Source: Planktothricoides raciborskii GIHE-MW2
Lineage (GTDB): Bacteria > Cyanobacteriota > Cyanobacteriia > Cyanobacteriales > Laspinemataceae
Length of the DNA: 64,000 nucleotides
Direction of reading: 5' to 3'
Assembly: GCF_040564635.1 (NCBI RefSeq)
Contig: NZ_CP159837.1
Coordinates: 6,311,001-6,375,000 of the forward strand
Below the pieces are notes generated by a model that saw nothing but the letters and a program-made list of their open reading frames with translations, searched no databases and was not told the DNA's origin. The number at the start of each line of letters is the position of its first letter. Position 1 is the stretch's first letter. The position numbers and the translations under genes are program-made. Of this stretch, positions 26,424 through 35,573 are shown piece by piece.

Positions 26424-27728
26424 ATGAAAATTATCGCATATTTGTACAGCGATCCGCTGTTAGAACCAATGCCAGATCCGAATAGCTGGGGCTGGGAGGT
26501 CGATCGCGTGTATCAAGATTTAAGCGATCGCACTCAATTGGAACAACTGTTTACCGACTGTACCGAGGAACCCGCTGATTATTTATTAATTCACCGCTTA
26601 GAAGAATTAGGGGATTCGATCGCGGAAATAAGCGATCGCATTCATCAACTAGAAACCCTGGGGACAGAAATTGTCGCGATCGAAACCCCTGGATCGATTC
26701 CAGAATTATCTCAGTCTCTCACCCAACGTGCAGACTTAATTCAACTGCTGGCGCAAATTCAAACCACCCAGCATAGTCGGCAAATTCGCAAAGGTCATGC
26801 GCGTAATCGCATCAACGCCCTACCTCCTCCGGGTAAAGCCCCATTTGGCTATCGTCGGGGCAAAGACCGCTACGCCCTCGATCGCGCGGCAGCCCCAGTA
26901 ATTAAAGAATTTTTTGAACATTTCCTGCTTTACGGATCCTTACGCGGGGCTGTCCGCTATCTCGCCCAAAAATATAACAAGAAAATTTCCGTCACCACAG
27001 GACGACGCTGGCTGACTAATCCGGTTTACCGTGGGGATTTAGCCTATAAAAATGGCGAAGTGATTGCCAACACTCACATCCCGATTATTTCTCGTCAAGA
27101 AGCCGCCCAAATCGATCGCCTCTTGCGTCGCAACCAACAACTGCCCCCCAGAACCGCTAGTTGTTCTCGGTCTTTATCCGGTTTAGTGGTCTGTGGGCAA
27201 TGTCAAGCCACCATGACCGTCACCCATGTCAGCACTTATCGTCGCGATCGCGAATATCTATATTTACGTTCCCCCCACTGCCCCCAAAAACCAAAATGTA
27301 AAGCGATCGCCTATAACGAAATATTGCAAAAAACCATTGACCAAATTTGCCAGGACTTACCCACAGCAGTGGCGAAACTGCAAAGCCCTGACAGTACCAT
27401 TAAACAAAATATTACCGCTGCGATCGCCGAAAAAGAACAAATTCTCGATCAGCTTCAAGAACTATGCGATCGGCATATTCTAGACGAAGAAACCAGGCAA
27501 CTGCGGGCTTACAAACTCCGCACAGAAATCTCCCAACTGCAACGCCAACTCGCTGAATTACCCCCCGTCAATCTCCGAGAAACAGCCCAAGCGGTTTCTT
27601 TCCCGCAATTTTGGTTAGACCTGACGGAATCAGAACGCCGATTTTACTTCCGGGAATTCATTCGCCAAATTCAAATAGACCGTCAAGATACCTCCTGGCA
27701 ACTGCGAATCTGCTTTATTTTTGAGTAA
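26424..27728 (+). CDS. Divergent serine recombinase (XisF-like family)
   Basis: A 434-residue large serine recombinase: resolvase-like domain (about 1-130), Recombinase domain (about 130-230, with GKAPFGYRRGKDRYALD and SVTTGRRWLTNPVYRGDL), a zinc ribbon (Cys257, Cys260 in VCGQCQATM, then CPQKPKCK) and a C-terminal coiled coil (about 305-375). The active site is unusual: the family's Y-x-R-v-S start is replaced by AYLYSDP, with one residue fewer and no Arg, and the RLDRLgR motif reads RLEELGD, lacking the second Arg. It may therefore be catalytically weak or repurposed. Coding sequence is intact with HIP1 sites, so it looks long resident. No attachment sites or cargo are recognised around it. 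Confidence 0.82.
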   Translation: MKIIAYLYSDPLLEPMPDPNSWGWEVDRVYQDLSDRTQLEQLFTDCTEEPADYLLIHRLEELGDSIAEISDRIHQLETLGTEIVAIETPGSIPELSQSLTQRADLIQLLAQIQTTQHSRQIRKGHARNRINALPPPGKAPFGYRRGKDRYALDRAAAPVIKEFFEHFLLYGSLRGAVRYLAQKYNKKISVTTGRRWLTNPVYRGDLAYKNGEVIANTHIPIISRQEAAQIDRLLRRNQQLPPRTASCSRSLSGLVVCGQCQATMTVTHVSTYRRDREYLYLRSPHCPQKPKCKAIAYNEILQKTIDQICQDLPTAVAKLQSPDSTIKQNITAAIAEKEQILDQLQELCDRHILDEETRQLRAYKLRTEISQLQRQLAELPPVNLRETAQAVSFPQFWLDLTESERRFYFREFIRQIQIDRQDTSWQLRICFIFE

Positions 27729-27770
27729 GTTATATCAAATCCGTGTATTCGCTGATTATCTACAAAACTC

Positions 27771-27941
27771 TGTCATTCCCGCGAATGCGGGAATCCATCT
27801 TAGTATTTCGTAGGGTGGGCAAAAATCAACTTTTGAATTTATCGAATAAACCAAAGCAATTTTGCCCACCATTATTTCGTAGGGTGGGCAAAAATAAATT
27901 TTTGACTTTATCGAATGAACCAAAGCAATTTTGCCCACCAT
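27771..27941. repeat. TTCCCGCGAATGCGGGAA palindrome and a 69-bp tandem duplication
   Basis: TGTCATTCCCGCGAATGCGG plus GAATCC lies at 27771-27797. Next come two copies, with a few differences, of a 69-bp unit (27804-27872 and 27873-27941), each with GTAGGGTGGGCAAA near its start and TTTGCCCACC near its end. Those outer parts are the halves of the palindrome found intact at 36649-36678 and 37132-37161, so each unit can be read as that palindrome opened by about 33 bases. Confidence 0.8.
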
Positions 27942-27965
27942 ACAAGAATGACAACTAAACTATGC

Positions 27966-28994
27966 TTACTTGGGTTGGGCGATCGGCAACTCGATGGTAA
28001 AAGTAGACCCTTCGCCAAAAGTGGAAACACAAGAAAGAGAACCATGATGAGTCTTTTCCACAATTTCGCGAGAAATTGATAAGCCCAAACCTGTCCCCAC
28101 CCCAATCGCTTTAGTAGTAAAAAAAGGCTCAAACACCCGATTTTTAATTTCATCAGGCATTCCTGGGCCATTATCAGTAATAGAAATAGCCACGCGGTTA
28201 GAGTTCAAACATTTAGTCGCGATCGCAATTTTTCTTTTCTTCCCAGAAGGCTTTATGACTTCCTTTGCTTCTGACTCTGATTCTGCTTCTTTTTCCGCCT
28301 CTTTCTGGGCTAAAAGACAGTCAATAGCATTACTAATCAGATTCATAAACACCTGATTCATCTGATTAATATGGCATTCCACCTCTGGAATCTTGCCAAA
28401 ATCTTTAATCACCTCAATATCTTGTTTATAACGGTTATTTAAAAGAACCAAGGTACTCTCAATCCCTTCATGTAAATTCCCAGGTTTCATCGTCGCTTCA
28501 TCCCGGCGATAGAAATTGCGGAGATTAATCACCAAATCACGAATTCTTTCCGAACCCGTTTTCAGCGACTTGACAATCCGGGGTAAATCTTCCTGAATAT
28601 ATTCTAGGTCGATATCCTCTAAAATATTTTCCACATCTTCGACTTTATCTGGATAAGCTTCTTCGTAGGTTTCTAATACCTCAAACAAATCCCCAACGTG
28701 CTCTTCTACATAAGGTAAGTTGCCGTAAATAAAGTTAATCGGATTATTAATTTCATGGGCAATCCCAGAAACCATCTGCCCTAACATAGCCATTTTTTCC
28801 ATCTGCAACATATTGGATTTCAGCCGTTCTAACTCTGACTCATTTTGCTGGCATTTTTGCATTAATGCCGCCTTCGACTGTTCCAAATCTTCAACCAACT
28901 TAATCACTTTTTCTAACACTGCCCGGTTTTCTCCAGTTAAAACCTCCGACAGTTCATCTAAACAAGAACGTTCCATATTAACTGCTCGATTCAT
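27966..28994 (-). CDS. Cytoplasmic sensor histidine kinase
   Basis: A 342-residue kinase without membrane segments. A coiled coil (about 25-68) leads to the phosphoacceptor His80 in MVSGIAHEINNPINF, the HAMP-less form typical of cyanobacterial kinases that pair with GAF or receiver proteins. The ATPase domain has NQVFMNLISNAIDCLL (N box), DNGPGMPDEIKNRVFEPFFT and GTGLGLSISREIVEKTHHG. An acidic/lysine insert (KEAEKEAESESEAKEVIKPS) interrupts the ATPase domain at about 230-255, replacing the usual short loop. No response regulator is adjacent, so its partner is unknown. The start at 28994 (MNRAVNMERS) is the first ATG; Met7 is an alternative. Confidence 0.9.
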   Translation of the reverse strand: MNRAVNMERSCLDELSEVLTGENRAVLEKVIKLVEDLEQSKAALMQKCQQNESELERLKSNMLQMEKMAMLGQMVSGIAHEINNPINFIYGNLPYVEEHVGDLFEVLETYEEAYPDKVEDVENILEDIDLEYIQEDLPRIVKSLKTGSERIRDLVINLRNFYRRDEATMKPGNLHEGIESTLVLLNNRYKQDIEVIKDFGKIPEVECHINQMNQVFMNLISNAIDCLLAQKEAEKEAESESEAKEVIKPSGKKRKIAIATKCLNSNRVAISITDNGPGMPDEIKNRVFEPFFTTKAIGVGTGLGLSISREIVEKTHHGSLSCVSTFGEGSTFTIELPIAQPK

Positions 28995-29038
28995 TAGATT
29001 GCTTTACTTAATGAAAACTTACCCAACCACTTTATATG

Positions 29039-29103
29039 TTGGGTGGCCGTTGGGTGGCTGTTGGGTGGCCGTTGGGTGGCCGTTGGGTGGCCGTTGGGTG
29101 GGC
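29039..29103. repeat. 11-bp tandem repeat (VNTR)
   Basis: Unit TTGGGTGGCCG repeated about six times with one change (GGCTG), ending in GGGCAAAAGCCCACCC, a small hairpin. It lies upstream of the 27966 kinase gene and downstream of the 29142 gene. Copy number is likely to vary between strains. Confidence 0.9.
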
Positions 29104-29141
29104 AAAAGCCCACCCAAAAGAGCAAAGGCGATTAATCTATA

Positions 29142-30665
29142 TCACCTTGAGTCCGAAGACTTCTTGCCACCCATATTTTTCAGATCGATCACTTTGCCCA
29201 GTAAATCAAACCAAAAAGATGACCCCATTGAAATGGCGATTCCACTAATCAACCAACCGATAACTCGATGAATAAAGGGCAATTTTACCGGGCCAAAACT
29301 CAATTCTTGTTTGGCTTGACCGGCTAGATTATATTGATTCCAACCTACTGGTAGCGAAACATCTTCCAAAGCATCTCTAACCTCATTTTTCACCTGGTCA
29401 AATTTATCTTCTGGGGGAGATGTCATCGTAGTCGGAAAAGAGTTTTCCACTAATCGTTCAGCACTCAGACTAATGGTACTGCGTAAGACTGAATTACTCG
29501 ATAAGCTATTCACCATATATAAAGTATCCGCATTAGCCCCAACCGCTACCAGGAAACCAATTAAAATCGCTACCCCTTTAGAATTTCGCTTGTAAACTCC
29601 CGATGCCCGTTGCATGGAGCGATCAAACCACTGTTCAATTTCTTTTTCTAGTTGACGTAATTCATTCTCAGTTTGACTGCCTTTTTCGTCAATTTTTTTA
29701 GCCAGTGAAGTTAAACTTTCTTTCACTGAATCTGGTAAATTACTATAGACCGCATGAACGGTTTTATACGCGGGACTATTTTGATCTCCAATATATTCTT
29801 GAATTTTCGCATACATTTCTCCCCCTTGGCGAACTTCCGCAATCACATCCGTCATTTTTGGTTTGAGTTCAGTCATCAATAACTGACGGCGAATATCACT
29901 GCCAAAATAGTCTTTTCTGAGTTTGGAAAGTTGGCCGATAAATTCGTGAACTCCTGGTTCTTGGAGGGATAATCGTTCTTGACATTCTTCCGCAAAGGAT
30001 CCGATTTTGGTCGCGAACCTGTAAATGCACATTTGCAAGCTTAATTTTTCCGCTTTTAAATCATCAATTGCGTGATTCCACTCTTGCCATAAATTTTCTA
30101 GTTCTGTTTCGACTAGCTGCTTATTTTGTTCACTTAAACGAGAATAATTCAGTAAGTTTTCTTTAATAATCTCATCTAAGATTTTTTTCTCAAATTCTTC
30201 CACTTTTTTCACGATTAACATCCGATTTAATTCGGGAATTTTTAATGTTTCCATGATGGAAGTGGCAAAAGTTTCCGGGGGGATGTAAGATGGACCACTT
30301 TTTCTTTCTTCTTGAGTAATGATATCTTTACCAAAAACATTGCTTGATTTAGTCATGGTTTGCATTTTAGTAATCAGCAGGTTACTAAATTGACGAACAG
30401 CTTTAGCCCATCCGCTTTTGGCTTCTTGGTTGAGGTTTCTGATTAAGGGATGAGAATATAGGGTATCGGCGATCGCACGAGTTTCTGAGGCTTTGGTTGT
30501 TTCTTGACTGCCGGAAAGCAGCACTTCAATTGATTGCTTGACATGTTCTGCCCGCCACTGAAGTAATGTAGAAAGAAGTCCCTGAATTTCTGAAGCCAAC
30601 AAGCTGAGAATCAGGTAAATAAAAATTAAGCCAATGGCAACATCTAAAATAAACGGTAGACTCAT
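29142..30665 (-). CDS. Large membrane protein of unknown function
   Basis: A 507-residue protein with an N-terminal membrane helix (FILDVAIGLIFIYLILSLLA, about 5-24), a long soluble helical region (about 30-340) rich in Lys, Glu and Gln, then hydrophobic segments VAILIGFLVAVGANADTLYM (about 375-394) and VIGWLISGIAISMGSSFWFD (about 468-487). The layout, a membrane-anchored protein with a large helical domain between helices, is typical of a conserved bacterial family I cannot name. The N-terminal SEIQGLLSTLLQWRAEHVKQ segment looks amphipathic. Nothing nearby explains its job; the downstream kinase at 27966 is on the same strand across a 147-base repeat gap, but a functional link is speculation. 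Confidence 0.6.
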   Translation of the reverse strand: MSLPFILDVAIGLIFIYLILSLLASEIQGLLSTLLQWRAEHVKQSIEVLLSGSQETTKASETRAIADTLYSHPLIRNLNQEAKSGWAKAVRQFSNLLITKMQTMTKSSNVFGKDIITQEERKSGPSYIPPETFATSIMETLKIPELNRMLIVKKVEEFEKKILDEIIKENLLNYSRLSEQNKQLVETELENLWQEWNHAIDDLKAEKLSLQMCIYRFATKIGSFAEECQERLSLQEPGVHEFIGQLSKLRKDYFGSDIRRQLLMTELKPKMTDVIAEVRQGGEMYAKIQEYIGDQNSPAYKTVHAVYSNLPDSVKESLTSLAKKIDEKGSQTENELRQLEKEIEQWFDRSMQRASGVYKRNSKGVAILIGFLVAVGANADTLYMVNSLSSNSVLRSTISLSAERLVENSFPTTMTSPPEDKFDQVKNEVRDALEDVSLPVGWNQYNLAGQAKQELSFGPVKLPFIHRVIGWLISGIAISMGSSFWFDLLGKVIDLKNMGGKKSSDSR

Positions 30666-31129
30666 AGAACAAACTCCAATTCTAGGGTTGACAGATGCTT
30701 CTTGAGACGCTTCTTGATTGGTTTTGCGTAAATATCAGCCACTATAAGCCATTCTTGAAGAGATGATGTCATCTTTACCAGAAATTTTCATCTTCAAATC
30801 AGACACCAATAGGACTTACGCAAATAATCTATATACGGGGTATTGGTGTGTCACCGCCTCGGAACAACACCCTACGGATAGCGTTCATGCGTAAGTCCTG
30901 ACCAAGACGCAAGGGAGGGTGAACCGAGAGGTCTGGGGCATGAAATCAGGGATCGGATTTTCTGCCCAAACGTCCGTAAGAGGAAACGGGGAATTTACAA
31001 TGATGATACAGGGTTTGATCCCTGACGCGGAGGAGATCGACGATCGCCCTCTTATCCTAGAGATAGTATCTGATAGTTGATTTTTCCCGGTGACTTCAAA
31101 GTTACTCAAACAACTAAAACATCAAAATA
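30666..31129. other. Intergenic region with a miniature mobile element
   Basis: No gene is supported on either strand. The only recognisable feature is the 89-bp inverted-repeat element at 30812-30900. The remainder separates the divergent 29142 and GT39 genes and should hold both promoters. Confidence 0.5.
30812..30900. mobile_element. Miniature inverted-repeat element with 12-bp ends
   Basis: AGGACTTACGCA (30812-30823) and TGCGTAAGTCCT (30889-30900) are perfect terminal inverted repeats. The interior, GGGGTATTGGTGTGTCACCG and GGAACAACACCCTACGGATA, matches 16997-17070. No open frame fits inside, so it would depend on a transposase elsewhere. A further left-end-like fragment (ATAGGACTTACA) is near 53510. 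Confidence 0.78.
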
Positions 31130-32794
31130 ATGTACAGAGAAATTTTTCGGTTAGATGACTCCGGTGACAAGGGTCGTCTGGCCGACCATTGGATCGAACA
31201 GCTTTGGGTCTTGGGGCTACTTGTGAGTGCCATCTTACTTTATCAGATGAATTTAGGGGATGTGGCCTTGCGGGATTGGGATGAAGGGATTGTTGCCACC
31301 GTAGCCAGAGAAATGTATCGGGGTGATTTTAATTGGCTGCATCCCACCCTGCATTCCCAGCCCTATTATAATAAACCGCCCTTGGTGCATTTGCTGATTG
31401 CCCTCAGCTATCACTGGTTTGGGGTGAGTGAATGGAGTACCAGGCTTCCGGGGGCGATGCTTTCGGCTTTGTCCGTCCCCCTATTATATGGAATTGGCCG
31501 GGAGATTTTTATTTGGCGCGGGCCGGCCATTTTCGCGGCATTTGCTTATCTGACCTTGTTGCCCGTAGTCCGTTATGGCCGCTTGGCCATGTTGGATGGG
31601 GCAGTGTTATGTTTTTTCTTATTGATGGTGTGGTGTTTGCTGCGATCGCGCCGAGATTTGCGTTGGGGCTTGGGGGTGGGCATTGGCTTAGGACTGATTT
31701 GCTTAACCAAGGGCATCTTAGGCATTCTCCTAGGGGCGATCGCCGGCGTCTTTCTGATTTGGGATACCCCGCGCTTACTCAGTTCTGGCTATCTCTGGAC
31801 TGGCATAGTCTTGGGCATAGCCCCGGCAGTAGGTTGGTACATTGCTCAAGGACTGTATTATGGCGAAACATTTATTCAGAGTCATTTTTTCGGCCAATCT
31901 TTCCAGAGAATTGTGCAACCTGTGGAAGAAAACAGCGGACCATTCTGGTATTACTTCCTAGAAATAGTGAAATATAGTTGGCCTTGGGTGATGTTTTGGC
32001 CGGGAGGACTAGGATTAGCCTGGAAAAATCCCGGAATGGGTTGGGCAAAATTAATCCTAGTTTGGACTGCGGGTTATTTATTGTCCATCTCCATAATGAG
32101 CACCAAATTACCCTGGTATGTCTTGCCCCTTTACCCAGCGATCGCCCTCGCGTGTGGGGCACAACTGTTTGAAATTTGGCAAAAATTACTCGGTTGTACC
32201 TGGTCGCTTGGGTCTTCAGTTAGTTCTGAAGGATGGTTGACTCGTTCTTGCCGAATTTATGTGATTCTCTTATCCCTGTTGGCGATCGCTGCTTGGGGGG
32301 CGAGTCTGTACTATGGCTTCTGGGCTACCGCAGAAGAACGAATCTTAGCCTTAACTCTGATTGCAGTTGGCTTAACCATGACCACCAGCGCCATATTACT
32401 CAGCCGCCAAGATCGACAATTCGTGATTATCTTATTTTGGGGAATGTATGTTTCCTTATGCTTATTCTTTGTCACTCCTTACTGGCTGTGGGAACTAGGC
32501 GAAGACTACCCCGTGAAACCTGTCGCCGAAATGATTCGACAACACACGCCCTCGGAAACCGCGATCTTTACCTCACACCCGAACCATCGACCTTCCCTAA
32601 ATTTCTACAGCGATCGCCAAGTCATCCCCGCGACCTTTGAACAACTGAGAAAACATTGGAAACAAGATCCATCGGCTTATTTTTTAATCGATTCAGACAG
32701 CCTGAAGCGTTTGAAACTCAAACAAATAAAATCACTGGATACCTTTAACAACTGGCACCTAGTGACGCGATCGCCTATAGTCAAGAAAAATTAG
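31130..32794 (+). CDS. Family 39-type membrane glycosyltransferase (ArnT/PMT-like)
   Basis: A 554-residue integral membrane protein with about ten to twelve hydrophobic helices from residue 25 onward (LWVLGLLVSAILLYQMNLG, then many more) and a soluble C-terminal segment (about 450-554). The GT39/ArnT luminal motif is present as ALRDWDEGIVATVAREMYRG, followed by NKPPLVHLLIALSYHWFGVS and EWSTRLPGAMLSAL. Such enzymes move a sugar from a polyprenyl-phosphate donor to lipid A, protein or other acceptors at the outer face of the cytoplasmic membrane. The acceptor here is unknown. No other cell-envelope genes flank it. The first ATG at 31130 is used. Confidence 0.85.
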   Translation: MYREIFRLDDSGDKGRLADHWIEQLWVLGLLVSAILLYQMNLGDVALRDWDEGIVATVAREMYRGDFNWLHPTLHSQPYYNKPPLVHLLIALSYHWFGVSEWSTRLPGAMLSALSVPLLYGIGREIFIWRGPAIFAAFAYLTLLPVVRYGRLAMLDGAVLCFFLLMVWCLLRSRRDLRWGLGVGIGLGLICLTKGILGILLGAIAGVFLIWDTPRLLSSGYLWTGIVLGIAPAVGWYIAQGLYYGETFIQSHFFGQSFQRIVQPVEENSGPFWYYFLEIVKYSWPWVMFWPGGLGLAWKNPGMGWAKLILVWTAGYLLSISIMSTKLPWYVLPLYPAIALACGAQLFEIWQKLLGCTWSLGSSVSSEGWLTRSCRIYVILLSLLAIAAWGASLYYGFWATAEERILALTLIAVGLTMTTSAILLSRQDRQFVIILFWGMYVSLCLFFVTPYWLWELGEDYPVKPVAEMIRQHTPSETAIFTSHPNHRPSLNFYSDRQVIPATFEQLRKHWKQDPSAYFLIDSDSLKRLKLKQIKSLDTFNNWHLVTRSPIVKKN

Positions 32795-32829
32795 CCCGAA
32801 ATCTTCTGGAAATCATCCGTAACTCCCGA

Positions 32830-32901
32830 TCAGGCGATATTTGGCCATATCAGGCGATATCAGGCGATATCAGGCGATACTTGGCGATATTTGGCGATAT
32901 G
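32830..32901. repeat. AGGCGATATC tandem repeat
   Basis: Ten-base units CAGGCGATAT and the variant TTGGCGATAT follow one another about seven times between two convergent genes, around a core resembling the GGCGAT of HIP1. No stable terminator stem is visible. Confidence 0.8.
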
Positions 32902-32905
32902 CCGA

Positions 32906-33304
32906 TTACAAAGAATCCTCCACGGACGAAATCGTCTCATGGGGCGCTTCCAAGGCATCAGGCACCGGGTCACGCTCAAAACTCCAGCCTTGAATCACTG
33001 CCAAAGTCACCCCAGCGACCACTGCCGATACCAACAAAGCCATCAACGACACGGGTTTGGTCAAGCCCACATCCCGTAAAATTCTTGCCCAAGGACGACT
33101 CTGGCGCCGCAGCAGTTGTTCAACGGGCGCCTGTCGGAAGGTAAACGGATCTCGGACATAATGACCACTCAAACTAATCACTAAACGGGCCTGACAGTGG
33201 GGACAAGTGTAGAGTCCGCCAAGCATCTGACCTGGATGGATTGGGCCTGTCCGATGGCAAATGGGGCAAACAACAGAATGACTATCAAAGGTATGAGCGT
33301 TCAT
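32906..33304 (-). CDS. Small zinc-ribbon membrane protein
   Basis: A 132-residue protein. The N-terminal zinc ribbon has Cys pairs in VCPICHRTG (about 13-21) and YTCPHCQARL (about 32-41). A basic linker is followed by one membrane helix, PVSLMALLVSAVVAGVTLAV, at about 85-104, and a short acidic tail. It looks like a membrane-tethered ribbon protein; similar small proteins are widespread in cyanobacteria without known role. It converges on the GT39 gene. The start codon (MNAHTFDSHS) is the only ATG before the ribbon. Confidence 0.6.
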   Translation of the reverse strand: MNAHTFDSHSVVCPICHRTGPIHPGQMLGGLYTCPHCQARLVISLSGHYVRDPFTFRQAPVEQLLRRQSRPWARILRDVGLTKPVSLMALLVSAVVAGVTLAVIQGWSFERDPVPDALEAPHETISSVEDSL

Positions 33305-34037
33305 ACTTACTTTCCCGATTTCCCTTTCCTCTCAATGAACGGATGCGTTTTTGTCACTTATTCCTGGCATAATTTTGCCGAATCCGGCAGCGCCACTAAA
33401 TGTTTACTATTGGGTTTACTATTGGTTTACTATTGCGTTGACCAGTATTTTTTTAACTGAGCCAGCACCATATTGTTACTTTTTAGCAGCATTCTCCTCT
33501 GGGGCAATTTTTTATCCCTAGGAGCGTTTCCTTTTGTCAGCAATCCCTGATGAATTGGCCAAGCGTAAAAGTCCAATTGCCGAAATAAAGTGCCGGTATT
33601 TAAGATAATTTTCTATGGTTACTTTTATTGTACTGCCATAAGAGCGTTGGGTGAACTATTGTTTTTATGCTTGTGTAGTTTCAGGATTTCCTCCCATCTA
33701 AATGCCCATCTAAAATTTAGAAAACTTAGATGCTATCTAGACGCGATCGCTAGGACTAGGTGGCATACAACCGCTCCCAACCTAAAATCAGTCATCCTTA
33801 TGTCCTAAGCCTCAAGCAATTTATCTATCTATTGACCGCTAAATCTATTATAAATAATCAATTGTTAATTGACAATATAATTTTAGGTCAAGATTTTGGT
33901 TTATTTTGATTTTTTCCCTGTAGCTAGCTGTCAGGAGACATTCATAGAACTCGATTGACCGATCTCCGGTAAGAAACCGGGTTTTTCACCCGAATTTCCC
34001 GGATCAAATCAATCTTTTTCTGTAAGCCATCAGGTTT
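33305..34037. other. Long intergenic region, no gene recognised
   Basis: Direct repeats TTTACTATTGGG and relatives at 33402-33436. Close to the surE end there is an AAGAAACCGGGTTTTTCACC element at about 33971-33991, related to the AGAAACCG palindromes at 21183-21249. The rest shows nothing coding. Confidence 0.45.
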
Positions 34038-34841
34038 CTACAAGATTCCTACAGGGAAATTCCATGCAGGAGGACTAAGTAATCCCTCTCGAAAAGTTAA
34101 GTTATATTGCAAAGGGGTGATCGTAATATAGTTTTGCCGAATTCCCTGCACATCTGTCAGAATCTCTGACCCAAGTTGAGGATCCGGGGTTTGTTCCACA
34201 TCTTTGATTTCTTCCCCTGCTAACCAATAATAAGTTCTTCCTCGCGGATCGACGCGCTTTTGAAAGATATCTTCATATCGCCGCACCCCCTGTCGGGTGA
34301 AAATTACCCCAGCGATCGCCTCTAGGGGCAGATCCGGCACATTCACATTCAACAGCATCGGCGACGGCAAAGGCTGATCTGCTAATTGCTGCACCAACTG
34401 GGTAGCAAACTCCGCAGCGGGCGCAAAGTTTTTCGACGTATAACTAGCCAAAGAAATGGCAATACTGGGAATGCCTTCTAGGAGTCCTTCCATCGCCGCC
34501 GAAACTGTCCCGGAATAGAGTAAATCCGTACCTAAATTCTGCCCTTGGTTAATCCCAGAGATTACTAAATCTGGGGGACTGTCCAACAATGCCCAGATTG
34601 CCAACTTGACGCAATCAGCGGGAGTCCCGGAACAAGCCCAAGCATTCACCCCCGGATCGAATACGGAGTGAATCTCTTCAGCGCGAATCGGGTGATTCAT
34701 GGTGATGCCATGTCCCGTAGCCGATCGCTCTTGGTCGGGGCAAACCACGGTGACTTGATGACCCGCGTGGGCGATCGCCTGAGTCAGCGACCGAACTCCG
34801 GGGGCAAAAATCCCATCATCATTACTAATTAAAATTTTCAT
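34038..34841 (-). CDS. surE: 5'/3'-nucleotidase SurE
   Basis: Divalent-metal-dependent phosphatase of nucleoside monophosphates, involved in stationary-phase survival. The N-terminal metal-site motif [17 protein letters not shown], then [29 protein letters not shown] and [20 protein letters not shown] are all classic SurE blocks. Length (267 residues from ATG 34841) is normal. An in-frame ATG one codon earlier (34844) overlaps the stop of the upstream gene by one base, which suggests translational coupling. Operon with the 34844 gene. pheS is divergent nearby, a neighbourhood common in cyanobacteria (from memory). Confidence 0.94.
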   Translation of the reverse strand: MKILISNDDGIFAPGVRSLTQAIAHAGHQVTVVCPDQERSATGHGITMNHPIRAEEIHSVFDPGVNAWACSGTPADCVKLAIWALLDSPPDLVISGINQGQNLGTDLLYSGTVSAAMEGLLEGIPSIAISLASYTSKNFAPAAEFATQLVQQLADQPLPSPMLLNVNVPDLPLEAIAGVIFTRQGVRRYEDIFQKRVDPRGRTYYWLAGEEIKDVEQTPDPQLGSEILTDVQGIRQNYITITPLQYNLTFREGLLSPPAWNFPVGIL

Positions 34842-34843
34842 CA

Positions 34844-35248
34844 TCAGTTCATTTGCGATGAATCGTCTCGATTAATTTGATATGCCAAGGGTTCACAAAA
34901 ATTTTCCACCCCAGTTTTCCAGACATAAATCAGCACTGGAGTCACCAAAATCGGCGGACAAATATTTGCTTTTAATAATTCCCCCAGACCCTCTGCCCAA
35001 TTATCAGTCAGTAGGTTATTTTTGACCCCTTTGGCACAAATCACGGATCGATATCTTTTGGCCAATCCTTCTAACCAGCCTTCCGAAGTCGTAGGTTCTT
35101 GGCCAACGCGAATCGCCAAACCAATGGCCGCATCTTCCAAATCCCCATCGCAATTTTCAATCTCATCCAGGGCTTGCAAGGCGTCTGTATAAGCAAATAG
35201 CTGAGAACGCCATTGAGCAATTTCTTGAAAACTTAATACAATTGTCAT
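34844..35248 (-). CDS. Conserved hypothetical protein upstream of surE
   Basis: A 134-residue soluble protein without signal peptide or obvious motif: [20 protein letters not shown], an acidic part ([20 protein letters not shown]), and a C-terminal half, [20 protein letters not shown], with moderately hydrophobic strands. The stop codon overlaps the first surE ATG, so the pair is translationally coupled. A function related to nucleotide metabolism is suggested only by context. I do not recognise the family. Confidence 0.65.
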   Translation of the reverse strand: MTIVLSFQEIAQWRSQLFAYTDALQALDEIENCDGDLEDAAIGLAIRVGQEPTTSEGWLEGLAKRYRSVICAKGVKNNLLTDNWAEGLGELLKANICPPILVTPVLIYVWKTGVENFCEPLAYQINRDDSSQMN

Positions 35249-35573
35249 TTAAAAAGAAGAAAACGCCAAATTAAAACAGGAAATACAGGATTTTGCCCCA
35301 GAAAGTTTTTCGCTCAAAAAAACTTTCTTGAAGCAATCACGTTGAATCAGTTGAATCACCGGAAAAATTAGGCTAGATTTTCTGAGAGCAGAAATGATAT
35401 CATTCTGCGGGCAACTCACAGGAGTCTTGAATCAGGCCAATCTCATTGTGCCACATCTACTGATGAGATGCTTCATTTCTTTGAAGTGATGAATCCTATC
35501 ACAAATTACTCATCAAGAATTGTTAAACTAAAAGCATACCCATTACCCTGAAAAATCTGAAAAAAGCTGAATT
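35249..35573. other. Divergent promoter region between surE operon and pheS
   Basis: No gene is seen. CTTCATTTCTTTGAAG at about 35470-35486 is a short imperfect hairpin. A T-box style structure is not evident and is not expected in cyanobacteria. Promoter motifs are not clear. Confidence 0.4.
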
